A stretch of DNA of 50,751 nt from Streptomyces sp. NRRL S-337 (GTDB lineage: Bacteria > Actinomycetota > Actinomycetes > Streptomycetales > Streptomycetaceae), in assembly GCF_000720175.1 (NCBI RefSeq), contig NZ_JOIX01000052.1, positions 1 through 50,751 of the forward strand, in the 5' to 3' direction. Shown one piece after another: positions 16,445 through 24,784 of this stretch (its first letter is position 1; each line of letters opens with the position of its first letter). Position numbers and translations under genes: made by a program. Under the pieces are notes generated by a model that searched no databases, was not told the origin of the DNA, and saw only the letters and a program-made list of their open reading frames with translations.

Positions 16445-16515
16445 ATGTGTCGTCCGTCCTGTTGATCCGCATTTCCTTCCCCGCGCGGCCGCCTGCCCCT
16501 GTCCGGCAGCCGCGC
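16445..16515 (+). promoter_or_regulatory. Possible cysteine-codon leader and attenuator of the cysteine dioxygenase operon
   Basis: ATG at 16445 opens a seven-codon reading frame, MCRPSC then stop, with two Cys in six residues. Eighteen bases after the stop a hairpin GCGCGGC/GCCGCGC (16483-16489 with 16509-16515) precedes the cysteine dioxygenase start by about 28 bases. In actinobacteria, Cys-rich leader peptides attenuate sulfur operons, including ones near cysteine dioxygenase in mycobacteria. No strong ribosome-binding site precedes the ATG, and so short a frame could be chance. Confidence 0.3.
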
Positions 16516-16543
16516 CTCTTCGCGATCACTCAGGACGGTTTCC

Positions 16544-17116
16544 GTGCCCGACGTACGTACCCCCGCGCGCCCGCACACCCCCGGCGATGACACCCCCACC
16601 AACGACACCGCCGGCAAGAACGGCGGTCCCAGCGCCTCCGCACTCCTCGACTTCGTCCGCCGTACCGCTGCGGACCCGGCACTCGTCGCCTCCCTGCCGC
16701 TCGACCCGGAAGGTCGGACGTGGATCCGGCTGGACGGGCCGGGCGGCAGCGAGGCCTGGCTGATCGGCTGGCCGCCCGGCACCGGCACCGGCTGGCACGA
16801 CCACGGCGGCTCACACGGGGCGTTCGCCACGGCGACGGGCGAACTGACGGAGCAATCGCTCGCCGCCCAACTGCCCACCGACGGCTGGAAAACCCTGGAA
16901 CTCACCGACGACGTCGACCGGGAACGCACACTCGCTGACGGCCGCGGCCGAGCCTTCGGCCCCCACCACGTCCACCAGGTCCTCAACACCTCGCCGGACA
17001 CCCACGCGGTCTCCGTGCACGCCTACTACCCGCCGCTGCCGCTGATGCGCCGCTACAGCCGCACCGGCCAGGTACTCCGCCTGGAAGAGGTCGAGCGTCC
17101 GGAGGAGTGGACGTGA
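16544..17116 (+). CDS. Cysteine dioxygenase
   Basis: A 190-residue cupin enzyme that oxidises cysteine to cysteine sulfinate with Fe(II) and O2. The first cupin motif GWHDHGGSHGAF gives iron ligands H85 and H87, and the second motif HHVHQVLN gives H144. The Cys that crosslinks to Tyr in animal enzymes is Gly here, as in most bacterial versions. The first ~30 residues are a Pro/Thr-rich extension. The GTG at 16544 is the likely start. It overlaps the rhodanese gene by four bases, pointing to a coupled cysteine-catabolism operon. Confidence 0.92.
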   Translation: MPDVRTPARPHTPGDDTPTNDTAGKNGGPSASALLDFVRRTAADPALVASLPLDPEGRTWIRLDGPGGSEAWLIGWPPGTGTGWHDHGGSHGAFATATGELTEQSLAAQLPTDGWKTLELTDDVDRERTLADGRGRAFGPHHVHQVLNTSPDTHAVSVHAYYPPLPLMRRYSRTGQVLRLEEVERPEEWT

Positions 17117-17505
17117 GCGCCATCGACGCCCTTCTCGCCGACGCCCGCCGCCAACTGGGCCGCCGGATCGACCCGCAAGAGGCGGCCGCCGTCCAGCAGG
17201 CGGGCGGCCTGCTCGTCGACATCCGTTACGCGGAACTACGGGACCGCGACGGCACCATCCCCGGTGCCCTGATCGTGGAACGCAACGAACTGGAATGGCG
17301 CCTGGACCCCACCAGCGCACACCGGGCGCCGGAAGCGACCCACCACGATCTGCCCCTCGTGGTGATCTGCAACGAGGGCTACGCCTCCAGCCTCGCCGCC
17401 CTCTCCCTCCGCCACCTCGGCCTCCACCGAGCCACCGACCTCACCGGCGGCTTCCAAGCCTGGCGCACAGCCGGCCTGCCGGTCGAGGGTGGGGCCCCGA
17501 GATGA
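17113..17505 (+). CDS. Rhodanese-domain sulfurtransferase
   Basis: A 130-residue single rhodanese domain with the active-site loop beginning at C86 (ICNEGYASS), which would carry persulfide. The conserved LLVDIRYAELRDRDGTIPGA is present at the N-terminus and GGFQAWRTAGLPV at the C-terminus. GTG 17113 overlaps the cysteine dioxygenase stop (GTGA) with GGAGG seven bases upstream; a GTG at 17107 is too close to that site. It probably transfers or detoxifies sulfane sulfur released by cysteine breakdown. Confidence 0.92.
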   Translation: MSAIDALLADARRQLGRRIDPQEAAAVQQAGGLLVDIRYAELRDRDGTIPGALIVERNELEWRLDPTSAHRAPEATHHDLPLVVICNEGYASSLAALSLRHLGLHRATDLTGGFQAWRTAGLPVEGGAPR

Positions 17506-17549
17506 GGTGAGGGATGAGGGCCCCGCGAGCCGTCATGCGAGGTAGGCGA

Positions 17550-17610
17550 GGGCGGAACTTCGGTAAGGGGCTGGGGGCGGGACTTCGATAGGGGCTGGGG
17601 GCGGAACGGG
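17550..17610. repeat. Direct repeat of about 24 bp, two and a half copies
   Basis: Copies start at 17550 (GGGCGGAACTTCGGTAAGGG and CTG after it), 17575 and, partial, 17599. The second differs by a base change and one deletion. Confidence 0.75.
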
Positions 17611-17766
17611 TGCGGGCCTTCCTCTCCCCCCCCGGGGCCCCGCCCCGCCCCCACCCCGCTTCCTGCCCACTTCCACGCAGCCCTGACCGACGCGGGACGC
17701 TGGCGGTGCCGGAGGCTGCCCGTCCCAAGCCCGACCGTCGCCCGAATCCCCACCCCCGCCGCAATG

Positions 17767-17811
17767 CCACAACACTCCAGGCCACAACACTCCAGGCCAC
17801 GACACTCAAGG
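17767..17811. repeat. 15-bp tandem repeat, three units
   Basis: CCACAACACTCCAGG occurs twice identically (17767 and 17782) and once with two changes (17797). It does not extend further in either direction. Confidence 0.85.
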
Positions 17812-17830
17812 TCAGGCCAGGAGTAGTCCT

Positions 17831-17910
17831 CGCTCCGGCCCGCTCCGGCCAGCTCCCGTCGGCTCCACTCCGCTTCGGTCCGATCCGGTCCGCTCCGGCC
17901 CGGATCAGTC
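17831..17910. repeat. 10-bp tandem array running into the recX stop, eight units
   Basis: Eight successive ten-base units (consensus CGCTCCGGCC) start at 17831, 17841 and so on to 17901. Units 1, 2 and 7 are identical; others have one to five changes. The last contains the recX stop codon (17905-17907 on the minus strand). The period is close to one turn of the DNA helix. Confidence 0.8.
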
Positions 17911-18585
17911 TTCCCCCAGATGCTCTTCCAGGAGGTCAGGGTCCTCGCCCTCTTCCTCCAGGGCCTGTCTGACCACGCGGAGGGCCAGGCCCTCCGGGTA
18001 GCCCTTGCGGGCGAGCATGCCTGCCAGGCGGCGCAGGCGCTTCTCGCGGTCCAGGCCCCTGGTCGTGCGCAGCTTGCGGTCGACCAGTTCGCGGGCAGTG
18101 GACTCCTCCTGCTCGGAATCGAGGCGGCCGACCGCCTCGTCGATCAGTGCGGAGTCCACGCCCTTCGTACGCAGCTCCCGAGCGAGGGCCCGCCGGGCCA
18201 GGCCGCGCCCGTGGTGGCGGGACTCCACCCAGGCGTCGGCGAAGGCCGCGTCGTTGATCAGTCCGACGTCCTCGAAGCGGGACAGCACGTCCTGCGCGGC
18301 CTCATCGGGAATGCCGCGCCGGCGCAAGGCATCCTCAAGCTGTTTACGGGTACGCGGACTCCCGGTGAGCAGGCGCAGGCAGATGGCCCGCGCCTGCTCC
18401 TCGGGCGTACGCGGTGGTCCCGCCTCGGCCCTCGACGAGGCGGGTTCGTCCTCGCCGGAGGCGAGAGTGGAACCACCGCCGTTCTGACGGCCACGGCCGC
18501 CCCTGCGGCCGTTACGGGTCTCGGCGTCACCGGCAGCGCTGTGGATCCCGTCCGCGCTGTCCGGCCATTCCGTTCGCCGTGTCAT
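17905..18585 (-). CDS. recX: Regulatory protein RecX
   Basis: RecX binds RecA filaments and limits their growth. The 226-residue protein has an unusual Gly/Arg/Ser-rich N-terminal ~58 residues and then the three-helix repeats of the family, starting PEEQARAICLRLLTGSPRTR and including RRRGIPDEAAQDVLSRFEDV. It begins six bases after the recA stop and is surely co-transcribed with recA. The acidic C-terminus (EDPDLLEEHLGED) is typical. Confidence 0.94.
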   Translation of the reverse strand: MTRRTEWPDSADGIHSAAGDAETRNGRRGGRGRQNGGGSTLASGEDEPASSRAEAGPPRTPEEQARAICLRLLTGSPRTRKQLEDALRRRGIPDEAAQDVLSRFEDVGLINDAAFADAWVESRHHGRGLARRALARELRTKGVDSALIDEAVGRLDSEQEESTARELVDRKLRTTRGLDREKRLRRLAGMLARKGYPEGLALRVVRQALEEEGEDPDLLEEHLGED

Positions 18586-18591
18586 GGCGGG

Positions 18592-19713
<1,122 letters not shown>

Positions 19714-19851
19714 GGGTTCCACCCGATTTGCTTGAGTCGATCGCTTCACGTCCATGACGCTAACGCCTGCCACTGACAATGCGCCCGGACCCGGCTCCGG
19801 CCTGTGGATAACTTCGCGGGTATCCCGGAATCACGGGCCGGATCTCTCATG

Positions 19852-19878
19852 AGAATAGCTGTTCGATTTTTGTGTCAA
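19852..19878 (-). promoter_or_regulatory. recA promoter with probable LexA (SOS) box
   Basis: On the minus strand TTGACA (19878-19873) and TATTCT (19857-19852) give -35 and -10 elements 15 bases apart, a little short. Between and overlapping the -10 is GAACAGCTATTC (19864-19853), matching the actinobacterial SOS form GAAC-N4-GTTC with one changed half-site base; recA boxes of the GAAC-N4-ATTC form are known in Streptomyces. LexA bound here would block RNA polymerase. Confidence 0.7.
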
Positions 19879-19915
19879 GCGCCGCACCACGCCGTGTGCC
19901 CCGCGGTCCGCGGTG

Positions 19916-21199
19916 TCAGCCCGCGTCGGGCGCGCCCTGCTGTGCGGTGGCGTCCCGGCCGGCCGAGTCCGTGTCCTGCCCCACCGGGTCCTTCCCGTCG
20001 GGCCGGTCCTCGTTGCGCTCGGCGGCGTGGCGCACGCGGGCGAGGAGGTCGGCGGCGCGTCGGCGGCGGGCCTTGCCGTGGACCCGAAGGTCGTCGGGCA
20101 CGGCGTAGCGCTTGACGTACGCACCGAGGAACGCCTGCAGGGTGGCCGTGGCCGGGATGGCGATCAGTGCGCCCACCGCGCCCATGAGGGCCGTGCCGGC
20201 GACGACCGATCCGAAGGCGACGGCGGGATGGATGTCCACCGTCTTGGCGGTGATCCGTGGCTGGAGGAGGTAGTTCTCGAACTGCTGGTAGATCACGACG
20301 AAGCCGAAGACCCACAGGGCGTGCCAGGGGTCGACGGTGAAGGCGATCAGGATCGGCAGCGCGCCCGCGAGGTACGTGCCGATGGTCGGGATGAACTGGG
20401 AGACCAGGCCCACCCACATGCCCAGCGCCGGGGCGTACGGCACGCCCATCAGCTCCAGCAGGACGTAGTGCGCAAGGCCGGAGATCAGGGCCATCAGGCC
20501 GCGCGAGTAGAGGTATCCGCCGGTCTTGGCGACAGCGATCTCCCAGGCGCGCAGCACCTCCTCCTGGCGGCGGGGCGGGAGGACGGAGCACAGCGCGCGG
20601 CGCAGTCGGGGGCCGTCGGCGGCGAAGTAGAACGAGAAGAGGGCGACGGTCAGGAGGTTGAACAGGCTGCCCAGCACGGTCGCGGAGACGGCGAGGACGT
20701 TGTTGGCGCTGTCCTGGACGTACTTCTGCAGCCAGTCGGACCGGAGCAGGTTGTTCTGCACCTCGACCCGGGAGAGGTGGGAGTGCAGGGTGCTGTTGAT
20801 CCAGCTGATGACGGAGTCGAGGTACTGCGGGAATTCCTCGACCATGGTGGCTATCTGGCCGGCGAGCATCGAGCCCAGCAGCGCGAAGAAGCCGGCCGCG
20901 GCGACGAGGATGCCGAGGAAGACCAGGCCGGTGGCCAGGCCGCGCCGCATGCCGCGGGCCGCCATCCAGGAGACGGCCGGTTCGACGGCTAGCGCCAGGA
21001 AGAACGCGATCAGCACGTTCAACAGCAGCGAGATGAGCTGGTGGAATCCCCAGGTGGCGAGCTGGAAGCAGGCCACGAGGGCGAGCGCGAGCACCATGGC
21101 GCGCGGCAGCCAGCGCGGCATCCGGGCGTCGGACCGGGCGTCCGGCCGGTCCTCGGGGTGGGGGACGTCGTTGCTGGTGATCTCATCAGACACAGGCAC
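19916..21199 (-). CDS. AI-2E family permease
   Basis: A 427-residue integral membrane protein of the AI-2E/PerM (UPF0118) family with about seven or eight transmembrane helices. The conserved segment LVSQFIPTIGTYLAGALPIL lies near residue 285 and YQQFENYLLQPRITAKTVDI follows. The last ~55 residues are charged and cytoplasmic. Members export small molecules or exchange ions; the substrate here is unknown. Start is GTG at 21199 or 21193. It lies between the DUF3046 gene and recA on the same strand. Confidence 0.9.
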   Translation of the reverse strand: MPVSDEITSNDVPHPEDRPDARSDARMPRWLPRAMVLALALVACFQLATWGFHQLISLLLNVLIAFFLALAVEPAVSWMAARGMRRGLATGLVFLGILVAAAGFFALLGSMLAGQIATMVEEFPQYLDSVISWINSTLHSHLSRVEVQNNLLRSDWLQKYVQDSANNVLAVSATVLGSLFNLLTVALFSFYFAADGPRLRRALCSVLPPRRQEEVLRAWEIAVAKTGGYLYSRGLMALISGLAHYVLLELMGVPYAPALGMWVGLVSQFIPTIGTYLAGALPILIAFTVDPWHALWVFGFVVIYQQFENYLLQPRITAKTVDIHPAVAFGSVVAGTALMGAVGALIAIPATATLQAFLGAYVKRYAVPDDLRVHGKARRRRAADLLARVRHAAERNEDRPDGKDPVGQDTDSAGRDATAQQGAPDAG

Positions 21200-21256
21200 G
21201 AAGCCAAGTGTCGCGCACCGCGCCGACTGCTCCGGCCGCGTTCGGGTCCAGCCGCT

Positions 21257-21451
21257 TCAGCGCTTCTCGGGCGGCACGTCCATGGCGGCGCAGACCACCC
21301 GCCACACCTCTTTGGCGCTCCACCCGGCGGCCAGTGCTTCGTGGACGGTCCGGCCGCCGAGGCCGGACATCACGTGATCGCGCGCGAAGGAGTCGGCGTA
21401 CGACGCGCCGAAGTGATCCGCCATCCGCTGCCAGAAGACCGTCAACCGCAT
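21257..21451 (-). CDS. DUF3046 small protein
   Basis: A 64-residue protein starting MRLTVFWQRMADHFGASYAD and containing HVMSGLGGRTVHEALAAG, characteristic of the actinobacterial DUF3046 family found upstream of recA. The function is unknown. The ATG at 21451 is preceded very closely by GGAGG, only one base away, so initiation may be weak or leaderless. Confidence 0.88.
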   Translation of the reverse strand: MRLTVFWQRMADHFGASYADSFARDHVMSGLGGRTVHEALAAGWSAKEVWRVVCAAMDVPPEKR

Positions 21452-21529
21452 GCCTCCAGTATCCCGCCCTGGGCTGGCAGGGGGGCGCGAGCCGGTGCCG
21501 CCGGAGGATTTCGGCCCTACCGTCGGGCC

Positions 21530-22453
21530 ATGGCCGAAAACGCAAGCCCTCCTCCGACCCCTCTGGCGCGTGCGGAGCGATTCATCTGGCTGACCGCCCG
21601 GGTACTCGAACAGCGGCTCTTCGAGTACGACTTCCTCGGCGGCGGTGCGGACCCGGTGGAGACCGCGCTCGCCGCGTACCGCAACGACGACGACGGCTTC
21701 GGCCACGCCCTGGAGCCCGATCTGCGCGGACCCGTGAGCCAGCCGCTGCACACCGCGCACGCCCTGAAGGTCCTGGATCTGATCGGGCGCTGTGACGGCC
21801 GTCAGGTGGAGCGGATCTGCCGCTATCTGACGAAGATCTCGACTCCCGAGGGAGCACTGCCCGCGCTGCACCCCTCCCAGCGTGGTTACCCGGCCGCCCC
21901 GTGGATCCCGGTGGTCGACGATCCGCCGAGCGCGCTCCTGGCGACCGGCCCGGTGGTGGGCACGCTGCACCGCAACGAGGTGTGGCACGCCTGGCTCTTC
22001 CGGGCCACGGACTACTGCTGGGCGGCGGTGGAGTCGCTGAAGGGGACCCATCCGTACGAGGTGGAGGCGGCGCTGGCGTTCCTGGACGGCGCGCCGGACC
22101 GGCCGCGGGCCGCCGCGGCGGCCGAGCGGCTGGGGCGGCTGGTCAGGGAGGAGGGCCTGGTGCTGCTGGATCCGGGGCGGGCGGCCGAGGTCCCGGTGGC
22201 GCCGGGGTACGCCCCCGGGGAGCACCACTTCGCGTACAACTATGCGCCGTCACCCGGTTCCCTGGCCCGCGGCTGGTTCTCCGACGAGGAGATGGACCGG
22301 GCCCTGGACCACCTCCTGGCGCTGCAGGAGGAGGACGGCGGCTGGCCGGTGAACTGGCGGATCTGGGCACCGGGGACGGCGCTGGAGAGCCGCCCGATGG
22401 TGACGCTGAAGGCATTGCGTACCTTGCGGGCGTACGGACGGCAGCTGGGCTGA
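21530..22453 (+). CDS. Prenyltransferase/squalene-cyclase-like alpha-toroid protein
   Basis: A 307-residue protein with repeated helical segments typical of the prenyltransferase alpha/alpha-barrel: DGGWPVNWRIWAPG near the C-terminus is a QW-like motif, and YRNDDDGFGHALEPDLRGPV marks the N-terminal part. No DxDD cyclase motif was seen, so it is probably not a terpene cyclase. The ATG at 21530 has only a weak GGG upstream; a better GGAGG lies too far (21 bases). It diverges from the DUF3046 gene. Confidence 0.8.
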   Translation: MAENASPPPTPLARAERFIWLTARVLEQRLFEYDFLGGGADPVETALAAYRNDDDGFGHALEPDLRGPVSQPLHTAHALKVLDLIGRCDGRQVERICRYLTKISTPEGALPALHPSQRGYPAAPWIPVVDDPPSALLATGPVVGTLHRNEVWHAWLFRATDYCWAAVESLKGTHPYEVEAALAFLDGAPDRPRAAAAAERLGRLVREEGLVLLDPGRAAEVPVAPGYAPGEHHFAYNYAPSPGSLARGWFSDEEMDRALDHLLALQEEDGGWPVNWRIWAPGTALESRPMVTLKALRTLRAYGRQLG

Positions 22454-22503
22454 GCGACCGGTCCGGGCCGGTCGTCCGCGCCGCGCCCGGACCTCTTGGG
22501 TGA

Positions 22504-22541
22504 GCATGCGGGTGGCCCCTCCCCCGGGGCCGCCCGCATGC
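22504..22541. terminator. Bidirectional terminator between convergent genes
   Basis: A 16-bp stem (22504-22519 with 22526-22541, one G-T pair) around a TCCCCC loop separates the rightward alpha-toroid gene from azlD. Confidence 0.9.
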
Positions 22542-22590
22542 TGCGTTCGCCCTCCGTCCCAGGGGAGGGCGTCCCCCGGCCCGGGGCGCG

Positions 22591-22899
22591 TCAGCCGCCC
22601 AGCGCCCGTACGCCTGCCGTGACGGCCACGGCGACGCCGACGACCAGCAGGAACGGCGCGCGCAGGGCGAGCGCGACGGCCGCGGCGGCCACGCCTGCGG
22701 CCTTGGCGTCGAGCATCAGGTGGTGGCCGTCGCTGAAGGTCTGCTGTGCGGTGAGCGCGGCCAGCAGGGCCACCGGAAGCAGCGCCGCCAGCCGCTTGAC
22801 GAGCGGGCGTTCCAGGACACCGGCGGGCGCGGACAGGCCGAGGTACTTGACCAGGTAGCAGCCGACGGCGGTGGCGGCGATGGCGATCCAGACGTTCAT
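22591..22899 (-). CDS. azlD: AzlD-family branched-chain amino-acid exporter subunit
   Basis: A 102-residue membrane protein with three or four hydrophobic segments, beginning MNVWIAIAATAVGCYLVKYL. It is the small partner of AzlC in exporters of branched-chain amino acids. Its ATG overlaps the azlC stop (ATGA), so the two are translated together. Confidence 0.9.
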   Translation of the reverse strand: MNVWIAIAATAVGCYLVKYLGLSAPAGVLERPLVKRLAALLPVALLAALTAQQTFSDGHHLMLDAKAAGVAAAAVALALRAPFLLVVGVAVAVTAGVRALGG

Positions 22900-23702
22900 G
22901 CCTGCTTCTCCTCGGTGGCGGGGCGGCCCTGCGCGTCGCCCGTGTGGGTCGTGTCGTTGCCGGCGCCCTTCGCCCGTGCTCGGCGGCCCTGTACGACGAG
23001 GACTGCGGGGGCGGCGAGCGCCGAGAGCAGGACCGGTACCCCGGTGGGCAGCAGCGGCAGCGTGGTCATGACCAGGACGACCGCGAGGCCGGCGGCCGCC
23101 CGCTCGGCGGTGCTCCGCAGCATCGGTGCGAGCAGCGCCAGGAAGACCGCGGGGCTGGCTGCGTCCAGGCCCCAGGCGTCGGTGTCGCCGAGCGCCGCGG
23201 CCCCGAGGGCGCCGATGAGGGTGGTGAGGTTCCACAGGACGTAGAGGCTCAGGCCGGTGACGGTGAAGCCGAGCCGGGCGCTGCGGCGGTCCGGCTGGGC
23301 CAGGGTGACGGCGGTGGTTTCGTCGATGACCCAGTGGGCGGCGAAGGGCCGGACCGCCGCCCGGTGGCCGAGGACGGCGGAGAGCCGCAGGCCGTAGAAG
23401 GCGTTGCGCACGCCGAGGAAGAAGGCCCCGGCCGCGGCGGTGAGTGGGTTGCCGCCCGCGGCGAGCGCGCCGACCAGGGCGAACTGTGAGGCGCCGGTGA
23501 ACACGAGCAGGCTCAGCGCGCAGGTCTGGAGCAGGGTGAGGCCGGAGCCGGCCGAGGTCACGCCGAAGGCGAACCCGGAGAGGCCGACGGCGATGCCGAC
23601 GCCGAGGGCGTCCCGGATGACGGCGGAGTCGGGTTTGGCGGGCCGTGCCGGTTCCGGCGTCGCGGCCTTTCCGGTGGGGCGTATGTCTGTCTGTTCTGCC
23701 AC
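22896..23702 (-). CDS. azlC: AzlC-family branched-chain amino-acid exporter subunit
   Basis: A 268-residue membrane protein with a Pro-rich cytoplasmic N-terminus (~30 residues) and the family motif FTGASQFALVGALAAGGNPL followed by FLGVRNAFYGLRLS. It forms the exporter core with AzlD. A short gap separates it from the AraC-type regulator upstream, which may control it. The C-terminal ~30 residues are charged. Confidence 0.93.
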   Translation of the reverse strand: MAEQTDIRPTGKAATPEPARPAKPDSAVIRDALGVGIAVGLSGFAFGVTSAGSGLTLLQTCALSLLVFTGASQFALVGALAAGGNPLTAAAGAFFLGVRNAFYGLRLSAVLGHRAAVRPFAAHWVIDETTAVTLAQPDRRSARLGFTVTGLSLYVLWNLTTLIGALGAAALGDTDAWGLDAASPAVFLALLAPMLRSTAERAAAGLAVVLVMTTLPLLPTGVPVLLSALAAPAVLVVQGRRARAKGAGNDTTHTGDAQGRPATEEKQA

Positions 23703-23774
23703 GCCCGGGACCTTAGGCGGGGGCGCTCCCGGTGGTCTTGTACGTTCTTGCGCCTCCTGCCGGGCGCGGGCCGC

Positions 23775-24659
23775 TCACAGGGCGCGTTCCTTGCGGTACG
23801 CGCCGGGCGGTACCCCGACGATCCGGGTGAAGTGGCGGTTCAGGTGCGGCTGGTCGGTGAAGCCGACCGCGACGGCGGTGTCGGCGGGCGGGTGGCCGGC
23901 CTCCAGGAGGGTGCGGGCCCGGCGGACCCGGGCATCGGTGAGCCAGGCGTGCGGGGGCATCCCGTAGGCGGCCTTGAAGGCCCGCAGCAGGGCGAACGGG
24001 CTGGTGCCGAGGTCGTGTGCCAGGTGTTCCAGGGAGGGCGGGTCGGCCATCCGGTCCTCCAGTACGGCACGGGCGCGGGCCGCGTTGCGCGCGCCCGCGC
24101 TGCGTGGGGTGCGTGCCGGGAGGGGGCCTCCGTAGCGGCGCAGCAGCCGGGCGACGGTGAGGCGCAGCAGGCTGTCGGCGGCGAGCGCGTTGCCGGCCTC
24201 GGCGGCCCGGTGGACGTCGGTGATCATGCGGGCGAGCCGGGGGTCCTCGGCGACGGTTTCGGTGAAGCCGGCGGTGCCGCGCAGGGCCGTGGTCTCGTCG
24301 GCTATCTCGGCGACGAGGTCGGACGACGGGTAGAGGGTGGCGTAGGTCCACCCTTCGGGGGCGCCGGCCCGTGCGGTGTGGGCGACCTCGGGGTTGATCA
24401 TCATGATGCCGCCCTGCCCGGCCCGGACGGTGCCCTTCTGGAAGCCGACCTCCTCGATGCCGGAGGTGACCGCGCAGACGACGTAGCCGTCGTGGGCGTG
24501 GCGGGGGAAGGAGTGCCGTACGTAGCGGGCGCGCAGCAGGTCGAGACCGGGCAGGCCCGGGTAGCGCCAGTGCCGGGCCCACTCCCCGCGCTCCCGTGGC
24601 GTGGCGTCGGTGCCCGGTGCGCGGTCCGCGGCCGCGCTGTCGCCGCTGACCGTGATCAT
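23775..24659 (-). CDS. AraC-family transcriptional regulator
   Basis: A 294-residue regulator. Residues ~30-170 are a cupin-like ligand domain (HSFPRHAHDGYVVCAVTSG), and the C-terminal ~100 residues hold two helix-turn-helix units (PSLEHLAHDLGTSPFALLRA and DTAVAVGFTDQPHLNRHFTR). Family members with this layout often regulate adjacent AzlC/AzlD or LysE exporters, so azlCD, 73 bases downstream on the same strand, is the likely target. It diverges from lhr. Confidence 0.93.
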   Translation of the reverse strand: MITVSGDSAAADRAPGTDATPRERGEWARHWRYPGLPGLDLLRARYVRHSFPRHAHDGYVVCAVTSGIEEVGFQKGTVRAGQGGIMMINPEVAHTARAGAPEGWTYATLYPSSDLVAEIADETTALRGTAGFTETVAEDPRLARMITDVHRAAEAGNALAADSLLRLTVARLLRRYGGPLPARTPRSAGARNAARARAVLEDRMADPPSLEHLAHDLGTSPFALLRAFKAAYGMPPHAWLTDARVRRARTLLEAGHPPADTAVAVGFTDQPHLNRHFTRIVGVPPGAYRKERAL

Positions 24660-24784
24660 GTCTCCATTCTGCGTCCGGATCGCACGCCCGTGACCTGGGG
24701 GTCCGAGGCGTGGACGGCGGGCGGGGCGGTCCGCCGGCGCCCGGGGGGGCCGCGTTGTCAGTGGTCCGGTGCACGATGGGGAAC

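Larger units (their letters stand above)
17506..17904. other. Gene-free repeat-rich interval between rhodanese and recX
   Basis: About 400 bases between two convergent genes. No reading frame has convincing codon usage or a ribosome-binding site. It holds three different tandem repeats listed separately and a C/G tract around 17625-17660 that can form a CCCC-GGGG hairpin. No clear terminator for either gene was found; the repeat arrays may substitute for one. Confidence 0.7.

Noticed and set aside
19801..19850. A second promoter or DnaA-like box (TGTGGATAA) upstream of recA
   Set aside because: Only one nine-base match to a DnaA-type box; no cluster and no replication genes nearby, so an origin is not supported.
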